Shown piece after piece: positions 8,322 through 16,799 of a stretch of 64,000 bases of DNA. Position 1 is the first letter of the stretch. Every line of letters begins with the position of its first letter. The stretch lies in contig JAMCQI010000039.1 in assembly GCA_023381515.1 (NCBI GenBank), forward strand, positions 3,668 through 67,667. The letters are read 5' to 3'. The notes below the pieces were generated by a model. It had not been told where the DNA came from. It made no database searches and worked only from the letters and a program-made list of their open reading frames with translations. The position numbers were made by a program, and so were the translations under genes. The stretch is from Chloroflexota bacterium. GTDB lineage: Bacteria; Chloroflexota; Anaerolineae; UBA4142.

Positions 8322-9659
8322 TTAAACGACCTCAAAATAGCGGGACCATTCCCAGGCGCTGACTTGAAGCCGGTATTCATCCCATTCCCGCCGCTTGGCA
8401 CGAACGAATCCCTTGTAAGCGTGGTCTCCGAGCGCCTCACGCATCAGCGGGTCACAGTCAAGTTCCGAGAGCGCCTCGCCCAGCGACCCCGGAAGCATTC
8501 CGATACCCTTTTCCCTCAGATCGTCCTCGGTGAATTCATAGGCACTTTCCTCAATCGGCGGCGGCGCCTTGAGCTTGCGCGTGACCCCGTCAAGGCCTGC
8601 CGTCAGCATTGCCGCAAGCATCAGATAAGGATTGCTGCTTGGGTCCGGACAGCGCAGTTCCATTCGTGTGGACTGTTCGCGACCCGCCGAATAGCGCGGA
8701 ATGCGAATCAAAGCGGAACGATTGATCTGACCCCAGCAGATATAGACCGGCGCCTCGTAGCCGGGGACGAGCCGTTTGTACGAATTGACTGTCGGTGCGA
8801 CAATGGCAGAAAAACCGCGCGCATGCCCGAGCTGACCGGCGAGGAAGCTGTAGGCGAGGGAAGAGAGCTTGTAGTCATCGCTCGGATCGAAGAACAGATT
8901 CGTCTTGCCCGAAGGATCAAAGAGGCTCTGATGCGTGTGCATGCCCGAGCCGTTGATACCCGCCAGCGGTTTGGGCATGAAGGTGGCGTAGAGGTCGTGC
9001 GCTTGAGCCACCGCCTTGACGGTGTATTTGAAGGTCATCAGCGTGTCGGCGCTGGTCAGCGCGTCCTCATAGCGGAAATTGATCTCGTGCTGTCCATTGG
9101 CCACCTCGTGGTGCCCGCGTTCGACATCAATTCCGAGAGCTTCGAGAGCGAGGATAATATCCTGACGCACCTCGGAAGCCAGGTCTCGCGGTGAGAAATC
9201 GAAATAGCCGCCGACATCGTGCGGAACGGGCTTGGCGTTATCTTCTTTGCGGAATAGGAAAAACTCTGGCTCGGAGGCGGTAAAGTAGCGCAATCCCATG
9301 GCCTCAGCCCGTTTGAGAGCGCGCCTGAGTACGCCGCGTGGATCGCCCTCGAATGGCTCACCATCCGGGCGGTAGGCGTCGCAGATGATGCGGGCCACAC
9401 GGTGATCGCCCTCCGTCCACGGAAGCACACGATAGGTGGCGACGTCTGGCATCATAAACATGTCGCTCTCGTAGATGCGGGCAAACCCCTGCATCGAGGA
9501 GCCGTCGAACCAAATACCATGTTCCAGTGCTTCTCCGAGCTTGGAGAGCGGTATGGTAATGTTCTTGATCGCGCCAACCACGTCGGTCAACTGAAGGCTG
9601 ACGAACTGCACTCCATCTGCCCGCGCCCGTTCGATCAGTTCCTTTTTCTCGTCACCCAC
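8322..9659 (-). CDS. Glutamine synthetase, type I (GSI-alpha-like)
   Basis: Glutamine synthetase condenses glutamate and ammonia with ATP in the cytoplasm. Type I signatures are present: the N-terminal DGSSMQGF segment, EPEFFLF, the ATP-binding GSGMHTHQSL and the RIPRYS segment. The residues around the adenylylation tyrosine of GSI-beta enzymes (LYxLPP) are replaced by an unrelated EDDLREKG stretch, so this copy probably escapes adenylylation. A GTG at 9659 preceded by GGAGGAG at good spacing is chosen as start (445 residues); a longer frame to 9749 reads through a leader hairpin. It stands alone between terminator-like hairpins. A second, 500-residue glutamine synthetase is at 61284. Confidence 0.9.
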   Translation of the reverse strand: MGDEKKELIERARADGVQFVSLQLTDVVGAIKNITIPLSKLGEALEHGIWFDGSSMQGFARIYESDMFMMPDVATYRVLPWTEGDHRVARIICDAYRPDGEPFEGDPRGVLRRALKRAEAMGLRYFTASEPEFFLFRKEDNAKPVPHDVGGYFDFSPRDLASEVRQDIILALEALGIDVERGHHEVANGQHEINFRYEDALTSADTLMTFKYTVKAVAQAHDLYATFMPKPLAGINGSGMHTHQSLFDPSGKTNLFFDPSDDYKLSSLAYSFLAGQLGHARGFSAIVAPTVNSYKRLVPGYEAPVYICWGQINRSALIRIPRYSAGREQSTRMELRCPDPSSNPYLMLAAMLTAGLDGVTRKLKAPPPIEESAYEFTEDDLREKGIGMLPGSLGEALSELDCDPLMREALGDHAYKGFVRAKRREWDEYRLQVSAWEWSRYFEVV

Positions 9660-9688
9660 TGCCCATCTCCTCCCCGTCGAGACAAAAT

Positions 9689-9725
9689 GCAGCAGCCAGA
9701 GTTCGCGACCCGCTCTGGCTGCTGC
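9689..9725 (-). promoter_or_regulatory. Perfect 13-bp leader hairpin before the glutamine synthetase gene
   Basis: Bases 9689-9701 are perfectly complementary to 9713-9725, with an 11-base loop. On the minus strand the hairpin is followed by ATTTTG and lies 30 bases before the GTG start. It could be an attenuator of glutamine synthetase or the terminator of the M16 operon in read-through from the minus strand. The sequence does not match the glnA-type glutamine riboswitch. Confidence 0.6.
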
Positions 9726-9779
9726 GTCCATTTTACATGAAACGGGCAAGCTGTCAATTTTCTCGAGCCGAGTCCTCGC

Positions 9780-11099
9780 TCAGTGCGCCCTTGCCACCTC
9801 GGCTTGTTCCGCTGGCACCTGCTTTGGCTGCATTGGACCGGCCGTCGAGACGACATACCGCTCAGGGAGCGCATACTTTTGGACGACGGCCACGATTTGA
9901 TCGGGCGTTATCCCCTTGATGATTCCGGGATAGCGTTCCAGGTAATCCAAACCGAGGTCAAAGGATTCGATATCGCTCAATGTGGCGCCTACCCCTTCGT
10001 TCGTCTCCAACCGGAGAGCAAGCGAGCCTGTCATAAAGTCCACGGCTTCGCCAAGCTCATCCGCGGAGACGGGTTGGGTGCGCAGCCGATATATCTCATC
10101 CAGAATCCCCGCAATAGCCCGCTCTAGGTTGCGCGGATTCACTCCCGCGTGAATCGCCCACGGTCCCGGCCCGACGTTTGCTTCGACGCTGCTATAGACA
10201 TAGTAGGCCAACCCCTGCTTATCCCGAACACTAGCGCCAAGCCTTCCATAAAGGCCCAGCCGCCCGAAGATCAAGTCCCCAACATTCAGGGCATAGAAGT
10301 CGGGATCGGTGCGGCGCAAGCCAACGTATCCCAGGACGAGATCCGTCTGAGTTTTTCCTTCCAAAGGTGAATCCGCCCTCATTACGCTCGTCGCCGCTGG
10401 CGAGTCGGGGATGACATGCGCCGGTCCAAGTCCTCTGACCGGCCAATCCCCGAAAGCTCGGTTGACCTTCTCCAACGCCTGCTCAGGTGTAATATCGCCG
10501 ACCAGCACAATCGCCGTCCGGTCGGGCCGGAAATAGGTCGAGTGGTAGTTCTTGAGGGCTGGCACCCGCAACTTGGAAACCGTTTCGACCGTTCCGTCCG
10601 ACAGGCGATGGTACGGATGCAGCGAAGGATAAAGGAGGCGGCGAAACTCGCGATAGGCCACGCGCTGTGTATCCTGGTCGGCCTCTTTCAAGTCTGTAAC
10701 GATCTCGTTTCGCAGCTTGTCCACTTCCTCGCGCGGGAAAGTGGGGTTCCTGAGAACATCAGAAGCGATGTCGAGAAGGCGATCGAAATCCTCCACGAGA
10801 CACTTGCCGCTGAACCCAATGCTCTCCATGCCCGAACCGACGCCGAAGGACATGCCGGCGCGGTCCAGCTCTTCGTTTAGTTGCTGGAACGAGCGCTTGC
10901 GCGTCCCGCGCTGTAGAGCGGCCGTCGTCATTTCGGCCAATCCGGCCGTCTCAGAAGTATCGTACAGTGCGCCGGCACGGATGCGACCCCGCAGCGTCAC
11001 AGACGGATTATGGGGATTTTGCTTGACGAGCACGACTAACCCATTGTCCAAAGTCGTGCGGGTGACTGTCTCGGGAGTAATAGGAAGTGTGACTGGCAT
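9780..11099 (-). CDS. M16 family peptidase-like subunit lacking the zinc motif
   Basis: The 439-residue protein has the overall M16 (pitrilysin/MPP-like) two-lobe layout, but at the place where HxxEH should be it reads TAGLAEMTTAALQRGT, without any of the three zinc ligands or catalytic glutamate. It is therefore a non-catalytic subunit, as in two-subunit bacterial M16B proteases and mitochondrial MPP-alpha. The ATG at 11099 with GGAG upstream is preferred over a longer frame from 11210 that would overlap the preceding gene. Its partner, 13 bases upstream at 11113-12462, carries the intact active site. The pair probably acts as a heterodimer on peptides. Confidence 0.88.
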   Translation of the reverse strand: MPVTLPITPETVTRTTLDNGLVVLVKQNPHNPSVTLRGRIRAGALYDTSETAGLAEMTTAALQRGTRKRSFQQLNEELDRAGMSFGVGSGMESIGFSGKCLVEDFDRLLDIASDVLRNPTFPREEVDKLRNEIVTDLKEADQDTQRVAYREFRRLLYPSLHPYHRLSDGTVETVSKLRVPALKNYHSTYFRPDRTAIVLVGDITPEQALEKVNRAFGDWPVRGLGPAHVIPDSPAATSVMRADSPLEGKTQTDLVLGYVGLRRTDPDFYALNVGDLIFGRLGLYGRLGASVRDKQGLAYYVYSSVEANVGPGPWAIHAGVNPRNLERAIAGILDEIYRLRTQPVSADELGEAVDFMTGSLALRLETNEGVGATLSDIESFDLGLDYLERYPGIIKGITPDQIVAVVQKYALPERYVVSTAGPMQPKQVPAEQAEVARAH

Positions 11100-11112
11100 T
11101 GATTTTTCTCCG

Positions 11113-12462
11113 TTATCCCCGCGTGCGCCTGGCTGACTTGCGCGTGCCTCGGGCACGGCGCCGCACCGGCCGGGGCGCGGGAGCCTCCTCGTTCGGGATA
11201 AACCATCCAACCGTCCGATTCGTCTCGGTCAAGTATTTGGCGGCTGCACGCTGCACGTCGTCCTTGGACACTTTTTCAAGTTGATCAAGAAATCGATCAT
11301 ACATCTTGTAAGAAGAGACGACCTCTAACTGGCCCAGCCAATAGCCGACGTTCATCACGCCGTCAGTCGCGTAGACGAACTGAGACCGCGCCTGCTTGAT
11401 GACCTTTTCCAATTCCTGGTCCGTAATCGGTTTCGAGGCGATCTTGTCCAACTCGGAAAAAATCGCTCTTTCGACCTTCTCGATCGGCACGCCGGGCCGC
11501 ACGGTGGCCGACACATCGATCGAGCCCGGATCGATCGTGGTGCGAAAGCCGCAATCCACGTCCGCGGCCAGCTCCTTTTCGACCAGAGCGCGATAGAGAC
11601 GCGAGGAGCGGCCCGGGCTGCCGTGCCCCGAAAAACTCATGCCCCCTACCCCGGACAAGACACCCGCAAGAACAAAGACTGGGAAAAAGTCGGGATCGGA
11701 CGCCGCGGGGCCATGGTAAAGTGCGTGCAGGTAGCTGGTCGGACCCGGTCGGCGTAATACGACCCGCCGCTCGCCTTCCTGCGGCGGCTCGACGCCTCTG
11801 ACGAGAGGGATGTCTGAACTGCGTGGAATGCCCCCAAAGGCTTTTTCGATGTCGCCGAGCATCTGATCGGGATCGAAATCCCCGGCCCCCACAATGATCG
11901 CGTTGTTCGGAACGTAGTAGGTTCTATAATGCCGGTACAGATCGTCCCTAGTCATACTTTCAAGGTCGACCTTCCAGCCGATGGTGTCGTGATGATAAGG
12001 GTGCACTTTGAACGCGGCCGCTTGCACTTCTTCTCCAAGCCAAAAGCGAGGATCATTCTCCCCCCCTTCGCGTTCAGAGATGATAACCGTCCTTTCACTG
12101 GCTACTTCGTTCGGATCAAAGATAGAATTGACCATTCGATCCGACTCGATCCGCAGGGCGAGATCGATCCGGTCGCTCGGGAGCGTTTCGAAATAGGCCG
12201 TGAAATCCGTGGAGGTAAAAGCATTATCGACTCCGCCGTTTCGGTTGATGAGGTGCATGATGTCCCCCTTGCCTAGCGACGGCGTCCCTTTGAACATCAT
12301 GTGCTCCACCCAGTGCGATATGCCGGTGATTCCCTGCACTTCATTTCTTGACCCGACCCGGTACCACACCCAGAAGGTTGCCACTGGGGAGGTCCGAACC
12401 GGCTGGAGGAGCACCATGAGTCCGTTGTCAAGATGCGCTTCTCTGATTCCGTCCCTCATCAA
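11113..12462 (-). CDS. M16 family zinc peptidase, catalytic subunit
   Basis: The inverted zinc motif HWVEH is present (His50, Glu53, His54), with the downstream SERTVIISERE segment that supplies the third ligand. The 449-residue protein has two M16 lobes and a C-terminal Arg/Ala/Pro-rich basic tail (about 425-449) not needed for catalysis. It sits 9 bases after malate dehydrogenase and 13 bases before the inactive M16 partner, so the two peptidase genes are co-transcribed with TCA-cycle genes. No signal peptide is visible, so the complex is probably cytoplasmic. Confidence 0.9.
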   Translation of the reverse strand: MMRDGIREAHLDNGLMVLLQPVRTSPVATFWVWYRVGSRNEVQGITGISHWVEHMMFKGTPSLGKGDIMHLINRNGGVDNAFTSTDFTAYFETLPSDRIDLALRIESDRMVNSIFDPNEVASERTVIISEREGGENDPRFWLGEEVQAAAFKVHPYHHDTIGWKVDLESMTRDDLYRHYRTYYVPNNAIIVGAGDFDPDQMLGDIEKAFGGIPRSSDIPLVRGVEPPQEGERRVVLRRPGPTSYLHALYHGPAASDPDFFPVFVLAGVLSGVGGMSFSGHGSPGRSSRLYRALVEKELAADVDCGFRTTIDPGSIDVSATVRPGVPIEKVERAIFSELDKIASKPITDQELEKVIKQARSQFVYATDGVMNVGYWLGQLEVVSSYKMYDRFLDQLEKVSKDDVQRAAAKYLTETNRTVGWFIPNEEAPAPRPVRRRARGTRKSARRTRG

Positions 12463-12471
12463 TTCCTCCCC

Positions 12472-13413
12472 TCAGATGCCCATGACCTTGTTCAGCTCAC
12501 GGACCGCGTTGGCTGACTTTTGCAGAGCGGCCAATTCCTCCGGGTTGAGCTTCAGTTCGACTATCTGCTCGATCCCACCGCCGCCCAATTTGACCGGCAC
12601 ACCGGCGAAAACGCCCCGGATGCCGTATTGGCCGTCAAGGTACGCGATGGAGGGAAGAATCTTGTGCTTTTCGTACATGATGCTGTCGACCATTTCGGCA
12701 ACTGCCGCGCTGGGAGCAAAGAAGGCAGACCCGGTTTTTAGCAAGTTGACAATTTCACCGCCTCCGTCACGAGTGCGCTTGACGAGAGCGTCGATGCGCT
12801 CCGGAGCAAGCAATTCCGTCAATGGGACACCCGCGACGGTCGTATAGCGCGGAAGCGGCAGCATCTGATCTCCGTGAGCGCCAAGGACGTAAGCGTCCAC
12901 ATTTTCCACGGAGACGCCAAGCTCCATAGAAATAAAAGTGCGAAAGCGGGCACTATCGAGCACACCCGCCTGACCCATCACGCGCTGAGCGGGGAATTTG
13001 GTGCGATGCCACATGAGTTGAGTCATCGCGTCGACCGGATTGGTGACGACAATGACAATGGCATTCGGCGCGTACTTGGCAATCTGGTCCGCCCACCCCC
13101 CGACAATCTTCATATTCGTGAGGATCAGATCGTCGCGGCTCATTCCCGGCTTGCGGGCAATTCCCGCGGTCATGACGACAATATTCGAGTCCGCAATTCG
13201 GTCATACCCGGCGCCCTCTTTGATCGTGACACCGGTGACACCCGCGTCATAGCTGACGATGGGGCCTGCCTCCAGCAGGTCGAGCGCCTCCCCTTCGGCA
13301 ACTGCCTCGATGACATCCGCCAAGACGATATTGGCATAGTTTCGCTCGGCCAGTCTCTGAGCGGTCGTGGCGCCAACTTTGCCGGCCCCGACGACCGTGA
13401 TCTTTTTTCGCAT
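12472..13413 (-). CDS. mdh: Malate dehydrogenase (LDH-like)
   Basis: Malate dehydrogenase interconverts malate and oxaloacetate with NAD in the TCA cycle. The 313-residue protein has the N-terminal Rossmann motif VGAGKVGATTA, the substrate arginines in the GIARKPGMSRDDLI loop and after VTNPVDAMT, and the catalytic histidine in LGAHGDQMLP. The loop arginine (ARKPGMSR) favours malate over lactate as substrate. It follows citrate synthase and a cupin in the same direction, so the two enzymes that make and use oxaloacetate are encoded together. A GGAGGA ribosome-binding site precedes the ATG. Confidence 0.95.
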   Translation of the reverse strand: MRKKITVVGAGKVGATTAQRLAERNYANIVLADVIEAVAEGEALDLLEAGPIVSYDAGVTGVTIKEGAGYDRIADSNIVVMTAGIARKPGMSRDDLILTNMKIVGGWADQIAKYAPNAIVIVVTNPVDAMTQLMWHRTKFPAQRVMGQAGVLDSARFRTFISMELGVSVENVDAYVLGAHGDQMLPLPRYTTVAGVPLTELLAPERIDALVKRTRDGGGEIVNLLKTGSAFFAPSAAVAEMVDSIMYEKHKILPSIAYLDGQYGIRGVFAGVPVKLGGGGIEQIVELKLNPEELAALQKSANAVRELNKVMGI

Positions 13414-13530
13414 GCTATCCTCCCAAAAGCTAGATTAGGCTCGCTCCTTGCGGCAAGCGCGAAAAGGCGAATGGCCCGCGTCCGCGCGTGCCACTCGCCA
13501 GCTTGTGTACCACGCGAGCTACGATGAAGG

Positions 13531-13878
13531 TTACTTTTTGTGGCCGTTGTGATTGGTGTGATTAGTATGATTATTTTTTGAAGCGGAGAGATAGACCACC
13601 GCCCCGTGCCCGCTGACGTCCGCCCAATGTGGGGTGTTCGCCGGCAAATCCAAACGATCGCCGGCATTGAGAAGGAACTCTTCGCCGGTCTCTGGTAAGC
13701 CGACCCGGAGCTGACCACGCAGGATCACCCGGACTTCGGGATATTCATGCGTGTGGACGGGATAGACCGTACCGGCCGGATCCGACCACTCGGAAACCGT
13801 AAGCCCTTCTCCCGTTAGGGCGCCGCGCAGAGCCTCAAGAGACGGCGGTGTCTCCTTATTCCAACGGGTGAGTCGCAT
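13531..13878 (-). CDS. Cupin-domain protein with an Asn/His/Thr repeat tail
   Basis: The 115-residue protein is a single cupin barrel: HTHEYPEVRVILRG supplies metal-ligand motif 1 and the LPANTPHWADV segment motif 2. Such small cupins bind a metal or small ligand; the substrate cannot be deduced. The C-terminus beyond the barrel is NNHTNHTNHNGHKK, encoded by a run of 9-base units (13536-13577) like the 9-base arrays found in the intergenic repeats of this window. This suggests the 3' end of the gene was overwritten or extended by such an array. It lies 20 bases after the citrate synthase stop. Confidence 0.75.
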   Translation of the reverse strand: MRLTRWNKETPPSLEALRGALTGEGLTVSEWSDPAGTVYPVHTHEYPEVRVILRGQLRVGLPETGEEFLLNAGDRLDLPANTPHWADVSGHGAVVYLSASKNNHTNHTNHNGHKK

Positions 13879-13898
13879 GTGTTATCAGTCCGCGCTGA

Positions 13899-15041
13899 TT
13901 ATCGTCGATTGATCGGGACGTACTTTTGGTCCTTGGGACCCACATATTCCGACTCTGGGCGCATGATGCGGTTGTCCATGAGTTGTTCCATGACATGCGC
14001 CGTCCAGCCCGCCACACGGCTGATGGCAAAGATGGGTGTGAAAAGGTCGATCGGAATGCCGAGCGTGTAGTAAACAGAGGCGGAATAAAAGTCAACATTG
14101 ACATAGAGATGGCGCTCGTTCCAAACGAGGTCGCGCATCCTTTCAGACATATCGTACCATTTTCGATTGCCGGTGTGTTCGGCCAATTCGCCCGCGATCC
14201 GCCGAAGCTGGAGCGCCCGTGGGTCATTGGTCTTGTAGATACGATGCCCGAACCCTGAAATCTTGCGGTGATTGGCAAGGGCATCCTCCACAAACGGCTC
14301 GACGTTGCCGAGGTCGCCGATCTGGATCAGCATCTTCATCACGGCCTCATTGGCGCCGCCATGGAGCGGGCCCTTGAGGGCTCCGAGCGCGCCGCTGATC
14401 GCCGAATACATGTCCGATTCCGTCGACGCGATGGCGCGTGCGACGAACGTAGACGCGTTCAGCCCGTGATCACAGTGCAGGATAAGAGCGATGTCCAGGA
14501 TGCGAGCGGCCTCCGGCGTTGGTTCTTTGCCCTCGAGCATGTAGAGAAAGTTCGCCGCGTGCGAAAGGTCTTTGCGCGGGGGGATTGGCTCTCGTCCCTG
14601 GCGAATATTCTGCCAGGAAGCGACGATGGTCGGGAATTGCGCCGTGAGCCGAATGGATTTCCGGACATTCGCCGAGACGGAATTGTCAGTTTCGTCCACG
14701 TCGTGCAGACCCAATTGCGAAACGACCGTTCGCATAACATCCATAGGAGTCGACTTTTTGGGGAAAAGCTTCATCGCCGCCAGAACCTCATCGGGTAGAG
14801 GCCGCGACTCGACCAGCTTGCGCTTTAGCTTTTCCAGGAGCTCGCGAGTGGGCAAAACACCGTACCAGAGGAGATCGACCGTTTCTTCGAACGTGGAATT
14901 GGCCGCAAGGTCGTCGATATTGTATCCACGATATTCTAGTATTCCTTCGCTGCCGCGAACGTCACTCAGTTTAGTGGCGGCGGCGACGATACCTTCCAGC
15001 CCCTTGGCAACATGAACGGTAGTGTCGGGCTCAACGCTCAT
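13899..15041 (-). CDS. gltA: Citrate synthase
   Basis: Citrate synthase condenses oxaloacetate and acetyl-CoA, the first step of the TCA cycle. The 380-residue protein has the catalytic histidines in HCDHGLNAST and GPLHGGANEAV and the GFGHRIYKTNDPRA segment with the substrate-binding arginine. Length fits the type I/dimeric class. The ATG at 15041 is preferred to one at 15059 because AAGGAG lies at ideal distance. A consensus promoter is 34 bases upstream. The gene heads a minus-strand operon with cupin, malate dehydrogenase and two M16 peptidase genes. 2-methylcitrate synthase is the main alternative. Confidence 0.93.
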   Translation of the reverse strand: MSVEPDTTVHVAKGLEGIVAAATKLSDVRGSEGILEYRGYNIDDLAANSTFEETVDLLWYGVLPTRELLEKLKRKLVESRPLPDEVLAAMKLFPKKSTPMDVMRTVVSQLGLHDVDETDNSVSANVRKSIRLTAQFPTIVASWQNIRQGREPIPPRKDLSHAANFLYMLEGKEPTPEAARILDIALILHCDHGLNASTFVARAIASTESDMYSAISGALGALKGPLHGGANEAVMKMLIQIGDLGNVEPFVEDALANHRKISGFGHRIYKTNDPRALQLRRIAGELAEHTGNRKWYDMSERMRDLVWNERHLYVNVDFYSASVYYTLGIPIDLFTPIFAISRVAGWTAHVMEQLMDNRIMRPESEYVGPKDQKYVPINRR

Positions 15042-15074
15042 TCTGACTCCTTCGTTCATCGACTTGGCAGTGTG

Positions 15075-15103
15075 ATTATAGCTTGCTCAGTTTCATTTGT
15101 CAA
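15075..15103 (-). promoter_or_regulatory. Consensus sigma-70-type promoter of the gltA operon
   Basis: On the minus strand TTGACA (15103-15098) and TATAAT (15080-15075) match the consensus in every position and are separated by exactly 17 bases. The start codon of citrate synthase follows after a 5' leader of about 27 bases. Confidence 0.9.
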
Positions 15104-15116
15104 TGACTTGGCGCTG

Positions 15117-16781
15117 CTAGTCGATATACCTTAAATAATCCTGCAACGTAAGAGCGATGTGCCTCGGTTCTGAATCCGCCGTCTTTGCAATCAGCTGCAT
15201 GGTACGCTGGACCGCTTCCGCCTTGGTCTCATTGCGTGGGTCCTTGCCCAGAATCGTATTCAAATGATAGGTGCGAGTCGCATTCTGCAAAACCCGGAAA
15301 AGCTCAAATTCCTCATAAAGTGTTTGCGGAACGCCGGTCGCCTCGCGATAGAGATCGTAAAAGGGCACTCGCGTTTCTGCACTCTTTTTCCCCAGGGCGG
15401 TGATGAACGCGCGCTCCTCGGCATCGTCTACCGCACGATACGCGTTGTAGGCCGTCTCATTTTTCCCGTCCGGCGTGAGGCCGATCATCAGCCGAGTAAT
15501 GAATTGGCCCAGGTCCAGCGATTCGAGCACATCGTCCTCGGCAAAATCGCGCTTGAGAAGGAAAACGGTTTCCAGTTTGACAGGCTCGAGCGGATGGGTG
15601 AAGCAACGTTCCGGAGGAAACACGTTCTCAATGCGGAGCATCGCACGGGCATTGTCGAACGCCGTCAGCCGACCCATGATTTCCTCGACATGATCCCGCG
15701 GCAGCTCGACCAGAGAGCCACACCGGGATGCATCGGCCGAGTACGCGGCCTCGGCGCTAGCTTGTATCAGACGATAGAATTTCTCCCGAAACGCCGGAGT
15801 CAAGTCCGGTACGTTCTCCAAGTCCGTCTGCAATAGTTCACAGGCGGCGAGCGGAAAGTTCTCCACAATGTTGGAGCGCAGGTAAAAGACCTTTTCGGAC
15901 GTGTAAGCGTACGCTTCGCGCGGCTCCGACAAGTCGAGGTCCCCAACGGCGAGCTCGACGGGTGCATTAGTCACCGTACGGCCGTAGATCCGTGCCTCTT
16001 TTTGGCTCCCGTTATTCTCAAGCCAATCGAAGCACCGAAAGCCCCGGATTTCCTCGCCGCCATGTTGAATCCGTTCGGGAGCGATCCGCTCGCCCCCCCT
16101 CGTGGCGTAGGTGTAGCGAATGTACACCCAGTCGTCCGAGTGAAAGCGAGTGTTTGGATAGTCCATTAGGCCATACGAGGAAGTCGATTTGCCGGTTCCC
16201 GTCGGGGCAATATAAAGAATCCCTTTGCCATCCTTTTCGACGCAAGCCCCATGGATCGAATGAATGCCGTGTTCCTCGGCGAGCACGCGCCCTACGGCGC
16301 CGAGTACCCACGATTTCAACTGGCCATAGTAGCTTGTGTTGAAGAAGGCGATAGTGTTCGTATCTCGACTATAGTAAGCCGCCTCCTCCTGACCCGCGAC
16401 CCCGCCAAACGCATAAACGAGGACTTGGGCGTCCGTTGGAGGGGTTTCTTTCGTGGCCCTGCTCCATTCCTCCGGGCTGAACCAGTTCGTGTGCCAAAAA
16501 CGATACAGATGTGGGCTATTCGTGATCGCTCGGACACGAATCCCATGAATGATCACGTCGTGCTGATAGACCTCTTCCTCAGGGTGCTCGGCCACATGCG
16601 TTTCGGCACGTGCGACCAGCTCTTCGCGCTTGCCCACCGTTTTATCAACCGTCTTGTCATGTATGGCAGTGCGCCCCTTGGTGCGCGTGATGACGTTGGA
16701 TTCTCCAATGGGCGTGCCTGGCCATTCTATAGCTGCGGGCTCAGGGGCAGGAGGAAAGGTGAACAGGGTTTGGTCGGACAT
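15117..16781 (-). CDS. P-loop protein of the HPr kinase/PEP carboxykinase type, unknown function
   Basis: The 554-residue protein has a Walker A motif in APTGTGKST (192-200) preceded by a His177 (SIHGAC) and followed by HSDDWVYI (214-221). This arrangement, with the downstream Asp pair, is that of HPr kinase/phosphorylase and of PEP carboxykinases. The flanking 175-residue N-terminus and 330-residue C-terminus are not recognised. It is too long for HprK and lacks the PEPCK substrate motifs, so no reaction is claimed. It lies between citrate synthase and a DUF1385 membrane protein gene on one strand, and its 3' end touches the gltA promoter. A kinase acting on a metabolic protein is one possibility (inference). 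Confidence 0.65.
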   Translation of the reverse strand: MSDQTLFTFPPAPEPAAIEWPGTPIGESNVITRTKGRTAIHDKTVDKTVGKREELVARAETHVAEHPEEEVYQHDVIIHGIRVRAITNSPHLYRFWHTNWFSPEEWSRATKETPPTDAQVLVYAFGGVAGQEEAAYYSRDTNTIAFFNTSYYGQLKSWVLGAVGRVLAEEHGIHSIHGACVEKDGKGILYIAPTGTGKSTSSYGLMDYPNTRFHSDDWVYIRYTYATRGGERIAPERIQHGGEEIRGFRCFDWLENNGSQKEARIYGRTVTNAPVELAVGDLDLSEPREAYAYTSEKVFYLRSNIVENFPLAACELLQTDLENVPDLTPAFREKFYRLIQASAEAAYSADASRCGSLVELPRDHVEEIMGRLTAFDNARAMLRIENVFPPERCFTHPLEPVKLETVFLLKRDFAEDDVLESLDLGQFITRLMIGLTPDGKNETAYNAYRAVDDAEERAFITALGKKSAETRVPFYDLYREATGVPQTLYEEFELFRVLQNATRTYHLNTILGKDPRNETKAEAVQRTMQLIAKTADSEPRHIALTLQDYLRYID

Positions 16782-16799
16782 GGTGCTCCTCTGTGGACC

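Noticed and set aside
9660..9749. Upstream start for the first glutamine synthetase giving a 475-residue protein
   Set aside because: The added stretch translates a perfect hairpin; the GTG at 9659 has a good ribosome-binding site and gives the normal length.
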